Shown in pieces: positions 25,661 to 33,958 of a stretch of 64,000 nucleotides of DNA. Position 1 is the stretch's first letter; each line of letters begins with the position of its first letter. Under the pieces are notes generated by a model that was not told the DNA's origin, ran no database searches, and worked only from the letters and a program-made list of their open reading frames with translations. The stretch is from Comamonas sp. (GTDB lineage Bacteria; Pseudomonadota; Gammaproteobacteria; Burkholderiales; Burkholderiaceae_C). The translations under genes and the position numbers were made by a program. The DNA is taken from assembly GCA_021166775.1 (NCBI GenBank), contig JAJPEQ010000011.1, forward strand, positions 1 to 64,000, in the 5' to 3' direction.

Positions 25661-25712
25661 GATAAATTGGCCTCTAACGCTTATCTGACAGGCGCTGGTG
25701 GCTATCGATAAA
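25661..25712 (+). repeat. Dispersed repeat copy between thiolase and SDR genes
   Basis: Two blocks, GCCTCTAACGC and TGACAGGCGCTGGTGGCTATC, within 52 bp. The second recurs at 8186-8204 at identical spacing, and the whole pattern recurs in reverse orientation at 53783-53832. Its end touches the ribosome binding site of the next gene. Confidence 0.65.
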
Positions 25713-25724
25713 GGAGTCATGGCC

Positions 25725-26489
25725 ATGCAGATCCATGGACAATCGGCACTCGTCACCGGCGGCGGTTCGGGCCTGGGCGAGGCGACGGCACGCGAGCTGG
25801 CGCGCCTGGGCGCGAAGGTGGCGGTGCTTGACGTGCATCTGGAGCAGGCGTGCCGTGTCGCGTCCGAGATCGGCGGCGTCGCGATCGAAGCCGACGTGAC
25901 AAGCGCCGAAGGCATGCAGGCGGCCATCGAACAGGCCGCCGCGGCCCACGGCCCGGCGCGCATCCTGATGCAGATCGCCGGCATCGGCACCGCCAAGCGC
26001 ATCATCGGCAAGGACGGCAGCGCGGCGGCACTGGAAGACTTCGTCCGCGTGGTCAACGTCAACCTGATCGGCACCTACAACGCGGCGCGCCTGTTCGCTG
26101 CCGCCTGTGCCAGGCTGGCGCCGATGGAAGACGGCGAGCGCGGCGTCATGGTGTTCACCGCCAGCGTGGCGGCCTTCGACGGCCAGGTCGGTCAGCAGGC
26201 CTACAGCGCCAGCAAGGGCGGCGTGGTCGGCATGACGCTGCCGATGGCGCGCGATCTGGCGCAGCACGGCATCCGCGTGTGCACCATCGCGCCGGGGCTG
26301 TTCAACACACCGCTGATGCGCACGCTGCCCGAGCCGGTGCAGGCCTCGCTCGCGGCGTCGATTCCTTTCCCCTCGCGCCTGGGCAAGCCGCAAGAGTTTG
26401 CCGAGCTCGCCTGCCACATCGTCACCAACGGCCACCTGAACGGCGAAGTCATCCGCCTGGATGGTGCGCTGCGCATGGCGCCACGCTGA
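25725..26489 (+). CDS. Short-chain dehydrogenase/reductase
   Basis: 254 residues from ATG 25725, eight bases after AAGGAG; an ATG two codons earlier would be too close to that site. The Rossmann motif TGGGSGLGEA and the catalytic YSASKGG are present, and the C terminus (NGHLNGEVIRLDGALRMAP) is typical. It resembles 3-hydroxyacyl-CoA dehydrogenases of the SDR class, which would supply the ketone step between the crotonase and the thiolase. Confidence 0.88.
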   Translation: MQIHGQSALVTGGGSGLGEATARELARLGAKVAVLDVHLEQACRVASEIGGVAIEADVTSAEGMQAAIEQAAAAHGPARILMQIAGIGTAKRIIGKDGSAAALEDFVRVVNVNLIGTYNAARLFAAACARLAPMEDGERGVMVFTASVAAFDGQVGQQAYSASKGGVVGMTLPMARDLAQHGIRVCTIAPGLFNTPLMRTLPEPVQASLAASIPFPSRLGKPQEFAELACHIVTNGHLNGEVIRLDGALRMAPR

Positions 26490-26501
26490 GCGCGCATTGT
26501 C

Positions 26502-26915
26502 ATGAGCAAGACCACCGTTTACGAAGTCAAGGTGATGTTCGGCGACTGCGACCCGGCCGGCATCGTGTTCTTCCCGAATTTCAGCAAGTGGATGGACGCC
26601 TCCTCGCTGGACTTTTTCATGCAGTGCGGCGTGCCGCCCTGGCGCGAGCTCAAGGAAAGCCACGGGATCATCGGCACGCCGCTGCTGGAGATCCACACGA
26701 AATTCATGCACCCCGCCACCTACGGCGACGTGCTGCAGGTGCGCACCCACATCGAGTCCTGGGCCGCCAAGACCTTCGTGCAGAAGCACGTCATCACGAA
26801 AGGCGATGTGGTGCTGTGCGAGGGCCGCGAGACGCGCGCCTTTTGCATCCATCCCGAGGGCGGGCGCCTGCAGGCCATCCCGGTGCCCGATTTCATCAAG
26901 GACAAGTGCGCCTGA
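26502..26915 (+). CDS. 4-hydroxybenzoyl-CoA thioesterase-family protein
   Basis: 137 residues with the hot-dog motif FGDCDPAGIVFFPNFSKWMD near the N terminus; the Asp in DPAGI is the usual catalytic residue. Enzymes of this family release aromatic acids such as 4-hydroxybenzoate from CoA. In this operon it would set free the shortened aromatic acid after the thiolase step. It lies 12 bp after the SDR gene. Confidence 0.88.
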   Translation: MSKTTVYEVKVMFGDCDPAGIVFFPNFSKWMDASSLDFFMQCGVPPWRELKESHGIIGTPLLEIHTKFMHPATYGDVLQVRTHIESWAAKTFVQKHVITKGDVVLCEGRETRAFCIHPEGGRLQAIPVPDFIKDKCA

Positions 26916-26970
26916 CGATGGCGCGCGAGTCTGCATTCTCCGTTTTTCAACGCGCCATTCAGGAGATACC

Positions 26971-28110
26971 ATGAAGCGCTTTCACCTCCAGGCCCTCGCG
27001 GCCGCCGTTGCCGTCGCCGCCAGCGGCGCGGCTTTTGCGGACATCACCATCGGCGTCGTTGCGCCGCTGACTGGCCCGGCATCGGGGCTGGGTATCCCGG
27101 TGGGTAACCAGGTCAAGCTCTGGCCCAAGGAGATCGCGGGCGAGAAGCTCAACGTGATCCTGTTGGACGATGCCACCGATCCGACCAACGGCGTGAAGAT
27201 CGCCAAGAAGTTCGTCACACAGGACAACGTGGACGTGATCATGGGCTCGGTCGCCACGCCGGTGGCCGCCGCCGTCTCGCAGGTGGCGGAGGAATCGCAC
27301 ACGCCGCAAATTTCCTGGTCGCCGGTGGCGACGCCCGCGGGCAAGGACCACTGGCTGTTCCGCCTGCCGCAATCGACCGCCGTCATGGGTCACGCGATCA
27401 TCGAGCACATGAAGAAGCAGGGCATCAAGTCGGTCGGCTTCCTTGGCTACAGCGATGCCTATGGAGAGACCTGGCTGGTGGACTTCAAACCGCTGCTGGA
27501 CGCCGCGGGCATCAAGTTCGGCCCCGTCGAACGCTTCGCGCGAGCCGACACCAGCGTGACCGGCCAAGCGCTCAAACTCGTGTCCGCCAAACCGGATGCG
27601 ATTCTCGTCGTCGCCTCGGGCAGCGGTGCGGCCATGCCCGAGGTGTCGCTGCGCGAGCGCGGCTACAAGGGGATCGTCTATCAGACGCACGCCGCCGCCA
27701 CCAGCGATTTGATGCGCGTTGGCGGCAAGGCGGTCGAGGGCACCTACGTGGTCTCGGGCCCGGCTGTGCTGGCCGAGCAACTGCCAGACAACCATCCCTC
27801 CAAGGCCGAGGCCATCAAATTCGTTCAGCAGTACGAGAAGGCCTATGGGCCGGGTTCACGCAACCAGTTCGCCGGCCATGCCTACGACTCCGTGATCGTG
27901 ATGGAGAAGGCGGTCCCGATGGCGCTCAAGACGGCCAAGCCCGGCACGCCGGAATTTCGCGCCGCGCTGCGCGATGCCTTCGAGCACATGGGCCGCACCG
28001 TGCTGGCGCACGGCGTGATCGACTGGACGTCGAAAGACCACTGGGGTTACACGTCCGATACCGGCGTGATGATGAAGGTGGTGGACGGCAAGTTCAAGGT
28101 CGAGAAATAA
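26971..28110 (+). CDS. Periplasmic branched-chain-type substrate-binding protein
   Basis: 379 residues with a signal peptide (MKRFHLQALAAAVAVAASGA, cleavage after AFA). The mature part begins DITIGVVAPLTGPASGLGIP, the type I periplasmic binding fold of leucine/amide-type ABC systems. Relatives near coumarate/ferulate operons bind aromatic acids. No permease or ATPase gene is present nearby, so it would have to share a transporter. AGGAG precedes the start by five bases. Confidence 0.9.
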   Translation: MKRFHLQALAAAVAVAASGAAFADITIGVVAPLTGPASGLGIPVGNQVKLWPKEIAGEKLNVILLDDATDPTNGVKIAKKFVTQDNVDVIMGSVATPVAAAVSQVAEESHTPQISWSPVATPAGKDHWLFRLPQSTAVMGHAIIEHMKKQGIKSVGFLGYSDAYGETWLVDFKPLLDAAGIKFGPVERFARADTSVTGQALKLVSAKPDAILVVASGSGAAMPEVSLRERGYKGIVYQTHAAATSDLMRVGGKAVEGTYVVSGPAVLAEQLPDNHPSKAEAIKFVQQYEKAYGPGSRNQFAGHAYDSVIVMEKAVPMALKTAKPGTPEFRAALRDAFEHMGRTVLAHGVIDWTSKDHWGYTSDTGVMMKVVDGKFKVEK

Positions 28111-28126
28111 GCAAGAAATCACTGCC

Positions 28127-28161
28127 CAGCGCCTGTCTTGAGAGCTCTGGGCGCTGTTTTT
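28127..28161 (+). terminator. Intrinsic terminator of the aromatic operon
   Basis: Arms CAGCGCC (28127-28133) and GGCGCTG (28150-28156) followed by five T. It lies 16 bp after the binding-protein stop. Confidence 0.8.
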
Positions 28162-28175
28162 CAAGGGAAACCGCC

Positions 28176-28508
28176 TTGCCTTTTCGTCCCGGGACCGAAG
28201 CCCGCATCTTCCTGCTGAGCGAGGTGCCGCCGGCGCCCGCGCAGTGGCAGGCGCAGGCGCCGTTTGCCGGGGTGGACGCGGCGCTGGCTACCCAGGTGCT
28301 GGAGGAGGCGGGCTGGCCCGCGCTCGCGGCCGATCCGACGCACGGCGGCCAGGGCCTGCCCGCCGTGCTCGAAGCCGCCGCTGCGGGCGCGCCCGATACC
28401 GAGTGCCGGCTTGTGCCGATGTGCGTGCTCAGGCGTTGGGTATTGCCGAAGTTCACGATGCGCTGTGCGATCATTGGCGATCGTTTGCCCGTGACTGCCG
28501 TCTCGTGA
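28176..28508 (+). pseudogene. Remnant of an acyl-CoA dehydrogenase gene
   Basis: An open frame from TTG 28176. Its first 66 codons resemble the start of a long-type acyl-CoA dehydrogenase: MPFRPGTEARIFLLSEV, then VLEEAG joined directly to GWPALAADPTHGGQGLPAVL. In intact enzymes about 50 residues separate these two blocks, so an internal deletion seems to have fused them. After residue 66 the frame runs into unrelated sequence that overlaps the MarR start. The reading is based on remembered family sequence and is moderately sure. Confidence 0.5.
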
Positions 28509-28981
28509 TTGCGCCCGCTGCTTCTGTTTCCGATATCGACCCCTGCGCCACTGTGGATACGGTGGACGTCGCTTTCTTGCAGACCTTGGTGGGTTTCAAT
28601 GCACGCATGGCGGCGCTCAAGGCGATCGGCGCGTTCATCCCGCGCATGGTGCCCTATGGCCTGCGTATCGTCGATTTTTCGATCCTTTCGATCGTGCACC
28701 ACAACCCGGGCGTCACGTCTCGCCAGTTGTGCGATGCGCTCAATCTGCTGCCGCCCAACCTGGTGGGCAAAATCGCGGCACTCGAAAAGCGCGGTCTGCT
28801 CTTGCGCCATCCGCACCCGCTGGATGGCCGCGCCTTCGGCCTGCATCTGAGCGTCGAGGGCCGCACGTTGATGCAAGAGACGGAACCTCTCGTCAGCGAG
28901 ATGGATGCCAGCATCGCCGCCACGCTCACACCCGCCGAGCGGCGCACCTTGCAGCGGCTGCTGCGCAAGCTCTACGAGTGA
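28505..28981 (+). CDS. MarR-family transcriptional regulator
   Basis: 158 residues from a GTG start; no ATG is available before the conserved region. The winged helix is visible in FSILSIVHHNPGVTSRQLCD, LLPPNLVGKIAALEKRGLLL and HPLDGRAFGLHLSVEGRTLM. MarR-type proteins repress aromatic catabolic operons and release DNA on binding the acyl-CoA product. It lies downstream of the operon terminator, so it probably has its own promoter. Confidence 0.85.
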   Translation: MIAPAASVSDIDPCATVDTVDVAFLQTLVGFNARMAALKAIGAFIPRMVPYGLRIVDFSILSIVHHNPGVTSRQLCDALNLLPPNLVGKIAALEKRGLLLRHPHPLDGRAFGLHLSVEGRTLMQETEPLVSEMDASIAATLTPAERRTLQRLLRKLYE

Positions 28982-29011
28982 TGGCGCGCGCCGCCGTCGC
29001 TGCGGCGCGCC

Positions 29012-30154
29012 TCAGTCCCCGGTGACGCCCATCGCGTCCAGAGCCTTGGCCAGTTGACCCACGCTGCGATCGACATGGCCCCATTTGTCCAGGCCGAACA
29101 GGCCCAGGCGGAATGTGGAGAAATCCGCGCCCTCATCGCATTGCAGCGGCACGCCCGAAGCGGTCTGCAGGCCCACCTGCAGGAATTTCTTTCCGCTCTT
29201 GATGTCGGGGTCGGTGGTGTAGCTCACGACAACGCCCGGGGCCTTCCAGCCCTCGGCCGCCACACTGGGAAAGCCCCGGCGCTCGAGCAGGGCGCGGACC
29301 TTGGCGCCGAGTTCGATTTGCTGCTCGCGCACTTTCTCGAAGCCGCGCGCGCGCGCCTCCTGCATGGCGTCGCGCAGGTGCACGAGCGGGTCGGTGGGCA
29401 TGGTGGTGTGGTACGCGTGCTGACCCTTTTCATAGCCCTGCGCGATCTGCATCCATTTTTTCAGATCGCACGAGAAGCTGGAACTCTTCGTGGGCTCGAT
29501 GGCGGCGCGCGCGCGTTCGGAGAGCATCACCATGGCGCAGCAGGGCGAGCTGCTCCAGCCCTTTTGCGGCGCGGAGATCAGGACATCGACGCCCGTGGCC
29601 TGCATGTCGACCCACATCGCACCCGAGGCCACGCAGTCGAGCACGAACAGCGCGCCCACTTCGTGCGCGGCGCCGCTCACCGCGCGGATGTAATCGTCGC
29701 TCAGCATGATGCCGCTTGCCGTCTCCACGTGCGGTGCGAAAACAACCTTGGGCTTTTCCTTGCGGATCGCTTCGGTGACTTCTTCAGCAGGGCAGGGTGC
29801 CCACGGCGCCTGGCTGCCCGCGCCCTGGCGGCGTGCCTTGCAGACCACGGCGCCGCCGCCCAGGCCCCCTTCCTCGAAGATCTGGGTCCAGCGGTAGCTG
29901 AACCAGCCGTTGCGCACGATCAGCACTTTCTCGCGGTTGGCGAACTGGCGCGCCACGGCTTCCATGCCGAAGGTGCCGCTGCCCGGCAGCACGACGGCCG
30001 TGTGCGCGTGATAGACCTCCTTGAGCGTGGCGAGGATGTCCTGCATCACGCGCACGAAGCGCTGCGACATGTGGTTGAGCGAGCGGTCGGTGTAGACCAC
30101 GGAAAACTCGAGCAGGCCCTCGGGGTCCACCTCGGGCAACAGTCCTGGCATCAT
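29012..30154 (-). CDS. Class V PLP aminotransferase (alanine-glyoxylate / serine-pyruvate type)
   Basis: 380 residues; the start is one of two tandem ATGs following GAAGGAG on the minus strand. The PLP lysine lies in DVLISAPQKGWSSSPCC. Blocks such as VVLPGSGTFGMEAVARQF and FVLDCVASGAMWVDMQATGV are typical of the aminotransferase V fold. It converts glyoxylate or pyruvate with an amino acid donor; the substrate is not fixed by the sequence. It converges on the MarR gene with a GC hairpin between (about 28983-29011). Confidence 0.88.
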   Translation of the reverse strand: MMPGLLPEVDPEGLLEFSVVYTDRSLNHMSQRFVRVMQDILATLKEVYHAHTAVVLPGSGTFGMEAVARQFANREKVLIVRNGWFSYRWTQIFEEGGLGGGAVVCKARRQGAGSQAPWAPCPAEEVTEAIRKEKPKVVFAPHVETASGIMLSDDYIRAVSGAAHEVGALFVLDCVASGAMWVDMQATGVDVLISAPQKGWSSSPCCAMVMLSERARAAIEPTKSSSFSCDLKKWMQIAQGYEKGQHAYHTTMPTDPLVHLRDAMQEARARGFEKVREQQIELGAKVRALLERRGFPSVAAEGWKAPGVVVSYTTDPDIKSGKKFLQVGLQTASGVPLQCDEGADFSTFRLGLFGLDKWGHVDRSVGQLAKALDAMGVTGD

Positions 30155-30249
30155 CAATCTCCTTCAATGACGGTAGCGCGGCGCGGCATGCAAGCGCCGC
30201 GGGGCCGGTTCAGCTTAGCATGACCCTTGTCCCATGGATGGGGACGCTG

Positions 30250-30972
30250 CTAAGGCGCCGGGGCGGCGTACTGGCGTGCGCCAAAGATGCCGCTGCCCAC
30301 GCGCACCATGGTGCTGCCCGCGTGGATCGCCGCCTCGAGATCGGCGGTCATGCCGAGCGAGAGCGTGTCGAATTCGCCGTGGCCTGACGGCAAGCGCGCT
30401 GCGATGGCGTCGAACACCTCGCGCACGCGCCGGTGAGCGGCGCATTGCGCCTCGAAATCAGGCTGCGGATCGGGGATGCTCATCACGCCGCGCAGGCGCA
30501 GCCGTGGCAGTTTCGCCACGAAGAGGGCCAGTGCCACGGCGTCCTCGGGTGAGACTCCGGACTTGGTTGGGCCGCCGTCCGCGTTCACCTGGATGCAGAC
30601 GTTCAGCGGAGCCAGGTCCTGGGGCCGCTGGTCATTCAGCCGCTGGGCGATCTTGGCCCGGTCTATCGTCTGCGCCCAGTGAAAGTGCCGGGCCACGAGC
30701 TGGGTCTTGTTGCTCTGGATGGGGCCGATGCAGTGCCACTGCAGGGGCGGTGCGTCCGGCCCGGCCAGGGCGGCGATCTTTTCGACGGCCTCCTGGATGT
30801 AGTTCTCGCCGAAAGCGCGCTGACCCGCACGTGCGGCTTCCAGCACGGCTTGCGTGCCAAAGCTCTTGGAAACCGCGAGCAGGCGGACCTCGCCAGGCAG
30901 GCGTCCGCAGGCGGCGCAGGCGCGTGCAATGCGGGCCTGCACGGCTTGTAGGTTGTCGCTGATCATCGTCAT
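30250..30972 (-). CDS. yggS: YggS-type PLP homeostasis protein
   Basis: 240 residues (ATG 30972; ATG 30966 is an alternative). PLP-binding lysine in VRLLAVSKSFGTQAVLEAAR, followed by FGENYIQEAVEKI, WHCIGPIQSNKTQLVARHF and LSLGMTADLEAAIHAGSTMV. Single-domain proteins of this family control free pyridoxal phosphate. It is divergent from pilT with a 46-bp gap, as in many proteobacteria. Confidence 0.95.
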   Translation of the reverse strand: MTMISDNLQAVQARIARACAACGRLPGEVRLLAVSKSFGTQAVLEAARAGQRAFGENYIQEAVEKIAALAGPDAPPLQWHCIGPIQSNKTQLVARHFHWAQTIDRAKIAQRLNDQRPQDLAPLNVCIQVNADGGPTKSGVSPEDAVALALFVAKLPRLRLRGVMSIPDPQPDFEAQCAAHRRVREVFDAIAARLPSGHGEFDTLSLGMTADLEAAIHAGSTMVRVGSGIFGARQYAAPAP

Positions 30973-31018
30973 AATGCCTGCCAGAGCGTACTGCATACTC
31001 ATTGCGAGAGGGACACAC

Positions 31019-32062
31019 GTGGATATCACCCAGCTCCTGGCCTTCAGTGTGAAAAACAACGCGTCGGACCTGCACCTGTCGGCGGGGCTGCCGCCCATGA
31101 TCCGCGTGCACGGCGACGTGCGTCGGATCAATGTCGATGCGCTCGATCACAAGACCGTCCATGCCATGGTGTACGACATCATGAGCGATGCGCAGCGCAA
31201 GATCTATGAAGAATTCCTCGAGGTGGACTTTTCCTTCGAGATCGAGGGCTTGGCGCGCTTTCGGGTCAATGCGTTCAACCAGAACCGCGGCGCGGCGGCG
31301 GTGTTCCGCACGATTCCGAGCAAGATTCTGACGCTCGAGCAGCTGAACGCGCCCAAGATTTTTGCCGACCTGGCGCTCAAGCCACGCGGCCTGGTGCTGG
31401 TCACGGGCCCGACGGGCTCGGGCAAGTCCACCACGCTCGCGGCGATGGTCAATCACCTGAACGAGACCGAGTACGGGCACGTCCTCACGATCGAGGACCC
31501 GATCGAGTTCGTGCACGAATCGCGCAAGTGCCTGGTGAATCAGCGCGAGGTCGGGCCGATGACCCTGTCGTTCGCCGCCGCCCTGCGATCGGCCCTGCGC
31601 GAAGACCCGGATGCGATCCTGGTGGGTGAAATGCGCGATCTCGAAACCATCCGCCTGGCGATGACGGCGGCCGAGACGGGCCACCTGGTTTTCGGCACCT
31701 TGCACACCTCGTCGGCGGCCAAGACCATAGACCGCATCATCGACGTCTTTCCGGCGGAAGAAAAGGACATGGTGCGGGCCATGCTCTCCGAGTCGCTGCA
31801 GGCGGTGATCTCGCAGACGCTGTGCAAGCTCAAGGATGGGTCGGGGCGCGTGGCCGCTCACGAGATCATGCTGGGCACGAGCGCGATTCGCAACCTGATT
31901 CGCGAGGCCAAGGTGGCGCAGATGTATTCCACCATCCAGACGGGCAACAGCATGGGCATGCAGACGCTTGATCAGAACCTCACGGATCTTGTGCGGCGCA
32001 ACGTGATCAGCCCGGCCGAGGCACGCAGCAAGGCCAAGATACCGGAAAATTTCCCCGGGTGA
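31019..32062 (+). CDS. pilT: Type IV pilus retraction ATPase PilT
   Basis: 347 residues from GTG 31019 (MDITQLLAFSVKNNASDLHL). Walker A GPTGSGKST, Asp box GHVLTIEDPIEFVHES, Walker B area PDAILVGEMRDLETIRLAM, His box GHLVFGTLHTSSAAKTIDRI. It hydrolyses ATP to depolymerise pilin at the inner-membrane base. Followed by a cNMP-binding gene and then pilU. Confidence 0.97.
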   Translation: MDITQLLAFSVKNNASDLHLSAGLPPMIRVHGDVRRINVDALDHKTVHAMVYDIMSDAQRKIYEEFLEVDFSFEIEGLARFRVNAFNQNRGAAAVFRTIPSKILTLEQLNAPKIFADLALKPRGLVLVTGPTGSGKSTTLAAMVNHLNETEYGHVLTIEDPIEFVHESRKCLVNQREVGPMTLSFAAALRSALREDPDAILVGEMRDLETIRLAMTAAETGHLVFGTLHTSSAAKTIDRIIDVFPAEEKDMVRAMLSESLQAVISQTLCKLKDGSGRVAAHEIMLGTSAIRNLIREAKVAQMYSTIQTGNSMGMQTLDQNLTDLVRRNVISPAEARSKAKIPENFPG

Positions 32063-32136
32063 TGTGATGGGGTGGCGCGCACGCGCGTCGCCGACTTATC
32101 CCCCGCGGGGGGGTCATAACAAAGGGAGTGTTTGCC

Positions 32137-32766
32137 ATGAAAGGCATACTCGGCCTGCTCAAGGCGAAGTACGGCAAGTCTTCGGAAGAAGCCCCGGAGT
32201 CGGCATTTTTCACGACGGCATTCGTGGGCCAGGGGGTGGATGATGCACTCCTGATCCCCTGGGAGGCACGGGCCACCGAGATTGGCGCCAAGCGCCTGCC
32301 CAAGAGCCGCGGCGGCAAGCTGCTGGAGGCGCTGTGGTCCAAGGACAAATACATGTCGCATCTCGATCAGGACGCGGTCGAGCGCATGGAGCGCTTCTTT
32401 CAGTTCGCTTCGGTGCCGCCCAATCGCGATGTGATCCGCCAGGGGGAGTACGGCAACTTCATGGTGGTGCTGCTCAATGGCACGATCGCGGTCGACCGCC
32501 TGCAACCCTGGGGCGAGCAGCTGCGCCTGGCCGAGACGCGCCCCGGCGATATTCTGGGCGAGATGTCGCTGCTCGACAGCGGCATCCGCTTTTCTTCATG
32601 CACCACGTTGACGGACTGCGAATTGGCTGCCTTGAACGCCGAGGCCATGGATGAAATGATGACCAAGGACCCGCAACTGGCCGCCAGCCTGGTGGCCTTG
32701 CTGGCGCGCAAGCTCTCCCAGCGCTTGCGCGTGGTCAGTGCGCGTCTGAGCGACCATCAGAATTGA
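32137..32766 (+). CDS. Cyclic nucleotide-binding domain protein between pilT and pilU
   Basis: 209 residues from ATG 32137 after AAGGGAG. The first 70 residues are unassigned; the rest is a CAP-type beta roll with VIRQGEYGNFMVVLLNGTIA and PGDILGEMSLLDSGIRFSSC, the phosphate-binding cassette. No helix-turn-helix follows, only a terminal helix (ASLVALLARKLSQRLRVVSA), so it is not a CRP-like regulator. Its place between the two retraction ATPases suggests it links nucleotide signalling to twitching. A palindrome CCCCCGCGGGGG precedes it near 32100. Confidence 0.85.
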   Translation: MKGILGLLKAKYGKSSEEAPESAFFTTAFVGQGVDDALLIPWEARATEIGAKRLPKSRGGKLLEALWSKDKYMSHLDQDAVERMERFFQFASVPPNRDVIRQGEYGNFMVVLLNGTIAVDRLQPWGEQLRLAETRPGDILGEMSLLDSGIRFSSCTTLTDCELAALNAEAMDEMMTKDPQLAASLVALLARKLSQRLRVVSARLSDHQN

Positions 32767-32808
32767 TGGCACACATGAGGCAGGCACGCAGCTTACGGAG
32801 GAGTCACG

Positions 32809-33945
32809 ATGGAACGCGATCAGGCCAGCAAATTCATCAATGATCTGCTCAAGCTGATGGTCAGCCGCGGTGGCAGCGACTTGTTCATCACGGCGGATTT
32901 CCCACCGGCGATCAAGGTGGACGGCAAGATGACCAAGGTGTCGCCGCAGCCGCTCACGGCCATGCACACGCTCACGCTGGCGCGCTCGATCATGAGCGAC
33001 AAGCAGGTGGCCGACTTCGAACGCACCAAGGAATGCAACTTCGCGATTTCCCCGGTGGGCATAGGGCGCTTTCGCGTCAACGCCTTCATTCAGCAGGGCA
33101 ACGTGGGCATGGTGCTGCGCACGATTCCACTGAGTCTGCCGACGATCGACGACCTGGGGCTGCCGCAGGTGCTCAAGGAAGTGGTGATGACCAAACGCGG
33201 CCTGTGCATCATGGTGGGCGCGACGGGCTCGGGCAAATCGACCTCGCTGGCGGCCATGGTGGACTGGCGCAACGAAAATTCCTACGGTCACATCGTCACG
33301 GTGGAAGACCCGATCGAGTTCGTGCATGCGCACAAGAACTGCGTGGTGACGCAGCGCGAGGTCGGGCTGGACACGGAGAGCTGGGAGGCGGCGCTCAAGA
33401 ACTCGCTGCGCCAGGCGCCCGACGTCATCCTGATGGGTGAAATCCGCGACCGCGAGACCATGGAGCACGCCGTCGTGTTCGCCGAAACCGGTCATCTGTG
33501 CCTCGCGACGCTGCACGCCAACAGCGCCAATCAGGCGCTCGATCGCATCATCAATTTTTTCCCCGAGGAGCGGCGCGCGCAGCTGCTCATGGATCTGTCG
33601 CTCAACCTCAGGGCGCTGATCTCGCAGCGGCTCGTGCCCAAGCAGGACGGAAAAGGGCGCATCGCGGCGGTCGAGATCATGCTCAATTCGCCGCTGATCG
33701 CCGACTTCATCTTCAAGGGTGAGGTGGCCGAGATCAAGGACGTGATGAAGAAGAGCCGCAACATGGGCATGCAGACCTTCGACCAGGCGCTGTTCGACCT
33801 CTTCGAGGCCAACCTCATCAGCTACGAAGATGCGCTGCGCAATGCCGATTCGCTCAACGACCTGCGTCTGCAGATCAAGCTCTCGAGCCAGCGCGCCAAG
33901 TCGGGCGACCTGGCCGCGGGGACGGAACAGTTTGCGATTGTGTGA
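32809..33945 (+). CDS. pilU: PilT-dependent pilus retraction ATPase PilU
   Basis: 378 residues with Walker A VGATGSGKSTS, GHIVTVEDPIEFVHAHKNCV, PDVILMGEIRDRETMEHAV and GHLCLATLHANSANQALDRI. The longer C-terminal tail and the sequence MERDQASKFINDLLKLMVSR match PilU. It assists PilT in retraction against load. GGAG precedes the ATG. Confidence 0.96.
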   Translation: MERDQASKFINDLLKLMVSRGGSDLFITADFPPAIKVDGKMTKVSPQPLTAMHTLTLARSIMSDKQVADFERTKECNFAISPVGIGRFRVNAFIQQGNVGMVLRTIPLSLPTIDDLGLPQVLKEVVMTKRGLCIMVGATGSGKSTSLAAMVDWRNENSYGHIVTVEDPIEFVHAHKNCVVTQREVGLDTESWEAALKNSLRQAPDVILMGEIRDRETMEHAVVFAETGHLCLATLHANSANQALDRIINFFPEERRAQLLMDLSLNLRALISQRLVPKQDGKGRIAAVEIMLNSPLIADFIFKGEVAEIKDVMKKSRNMGMQTFDQALFDLFEANLISYEDALRNADSLNDLRLQIKLSSQRAKSGDLAAGTEQFAIV

Positions 33946-33958
33946 AAGGCGGTTGGTG

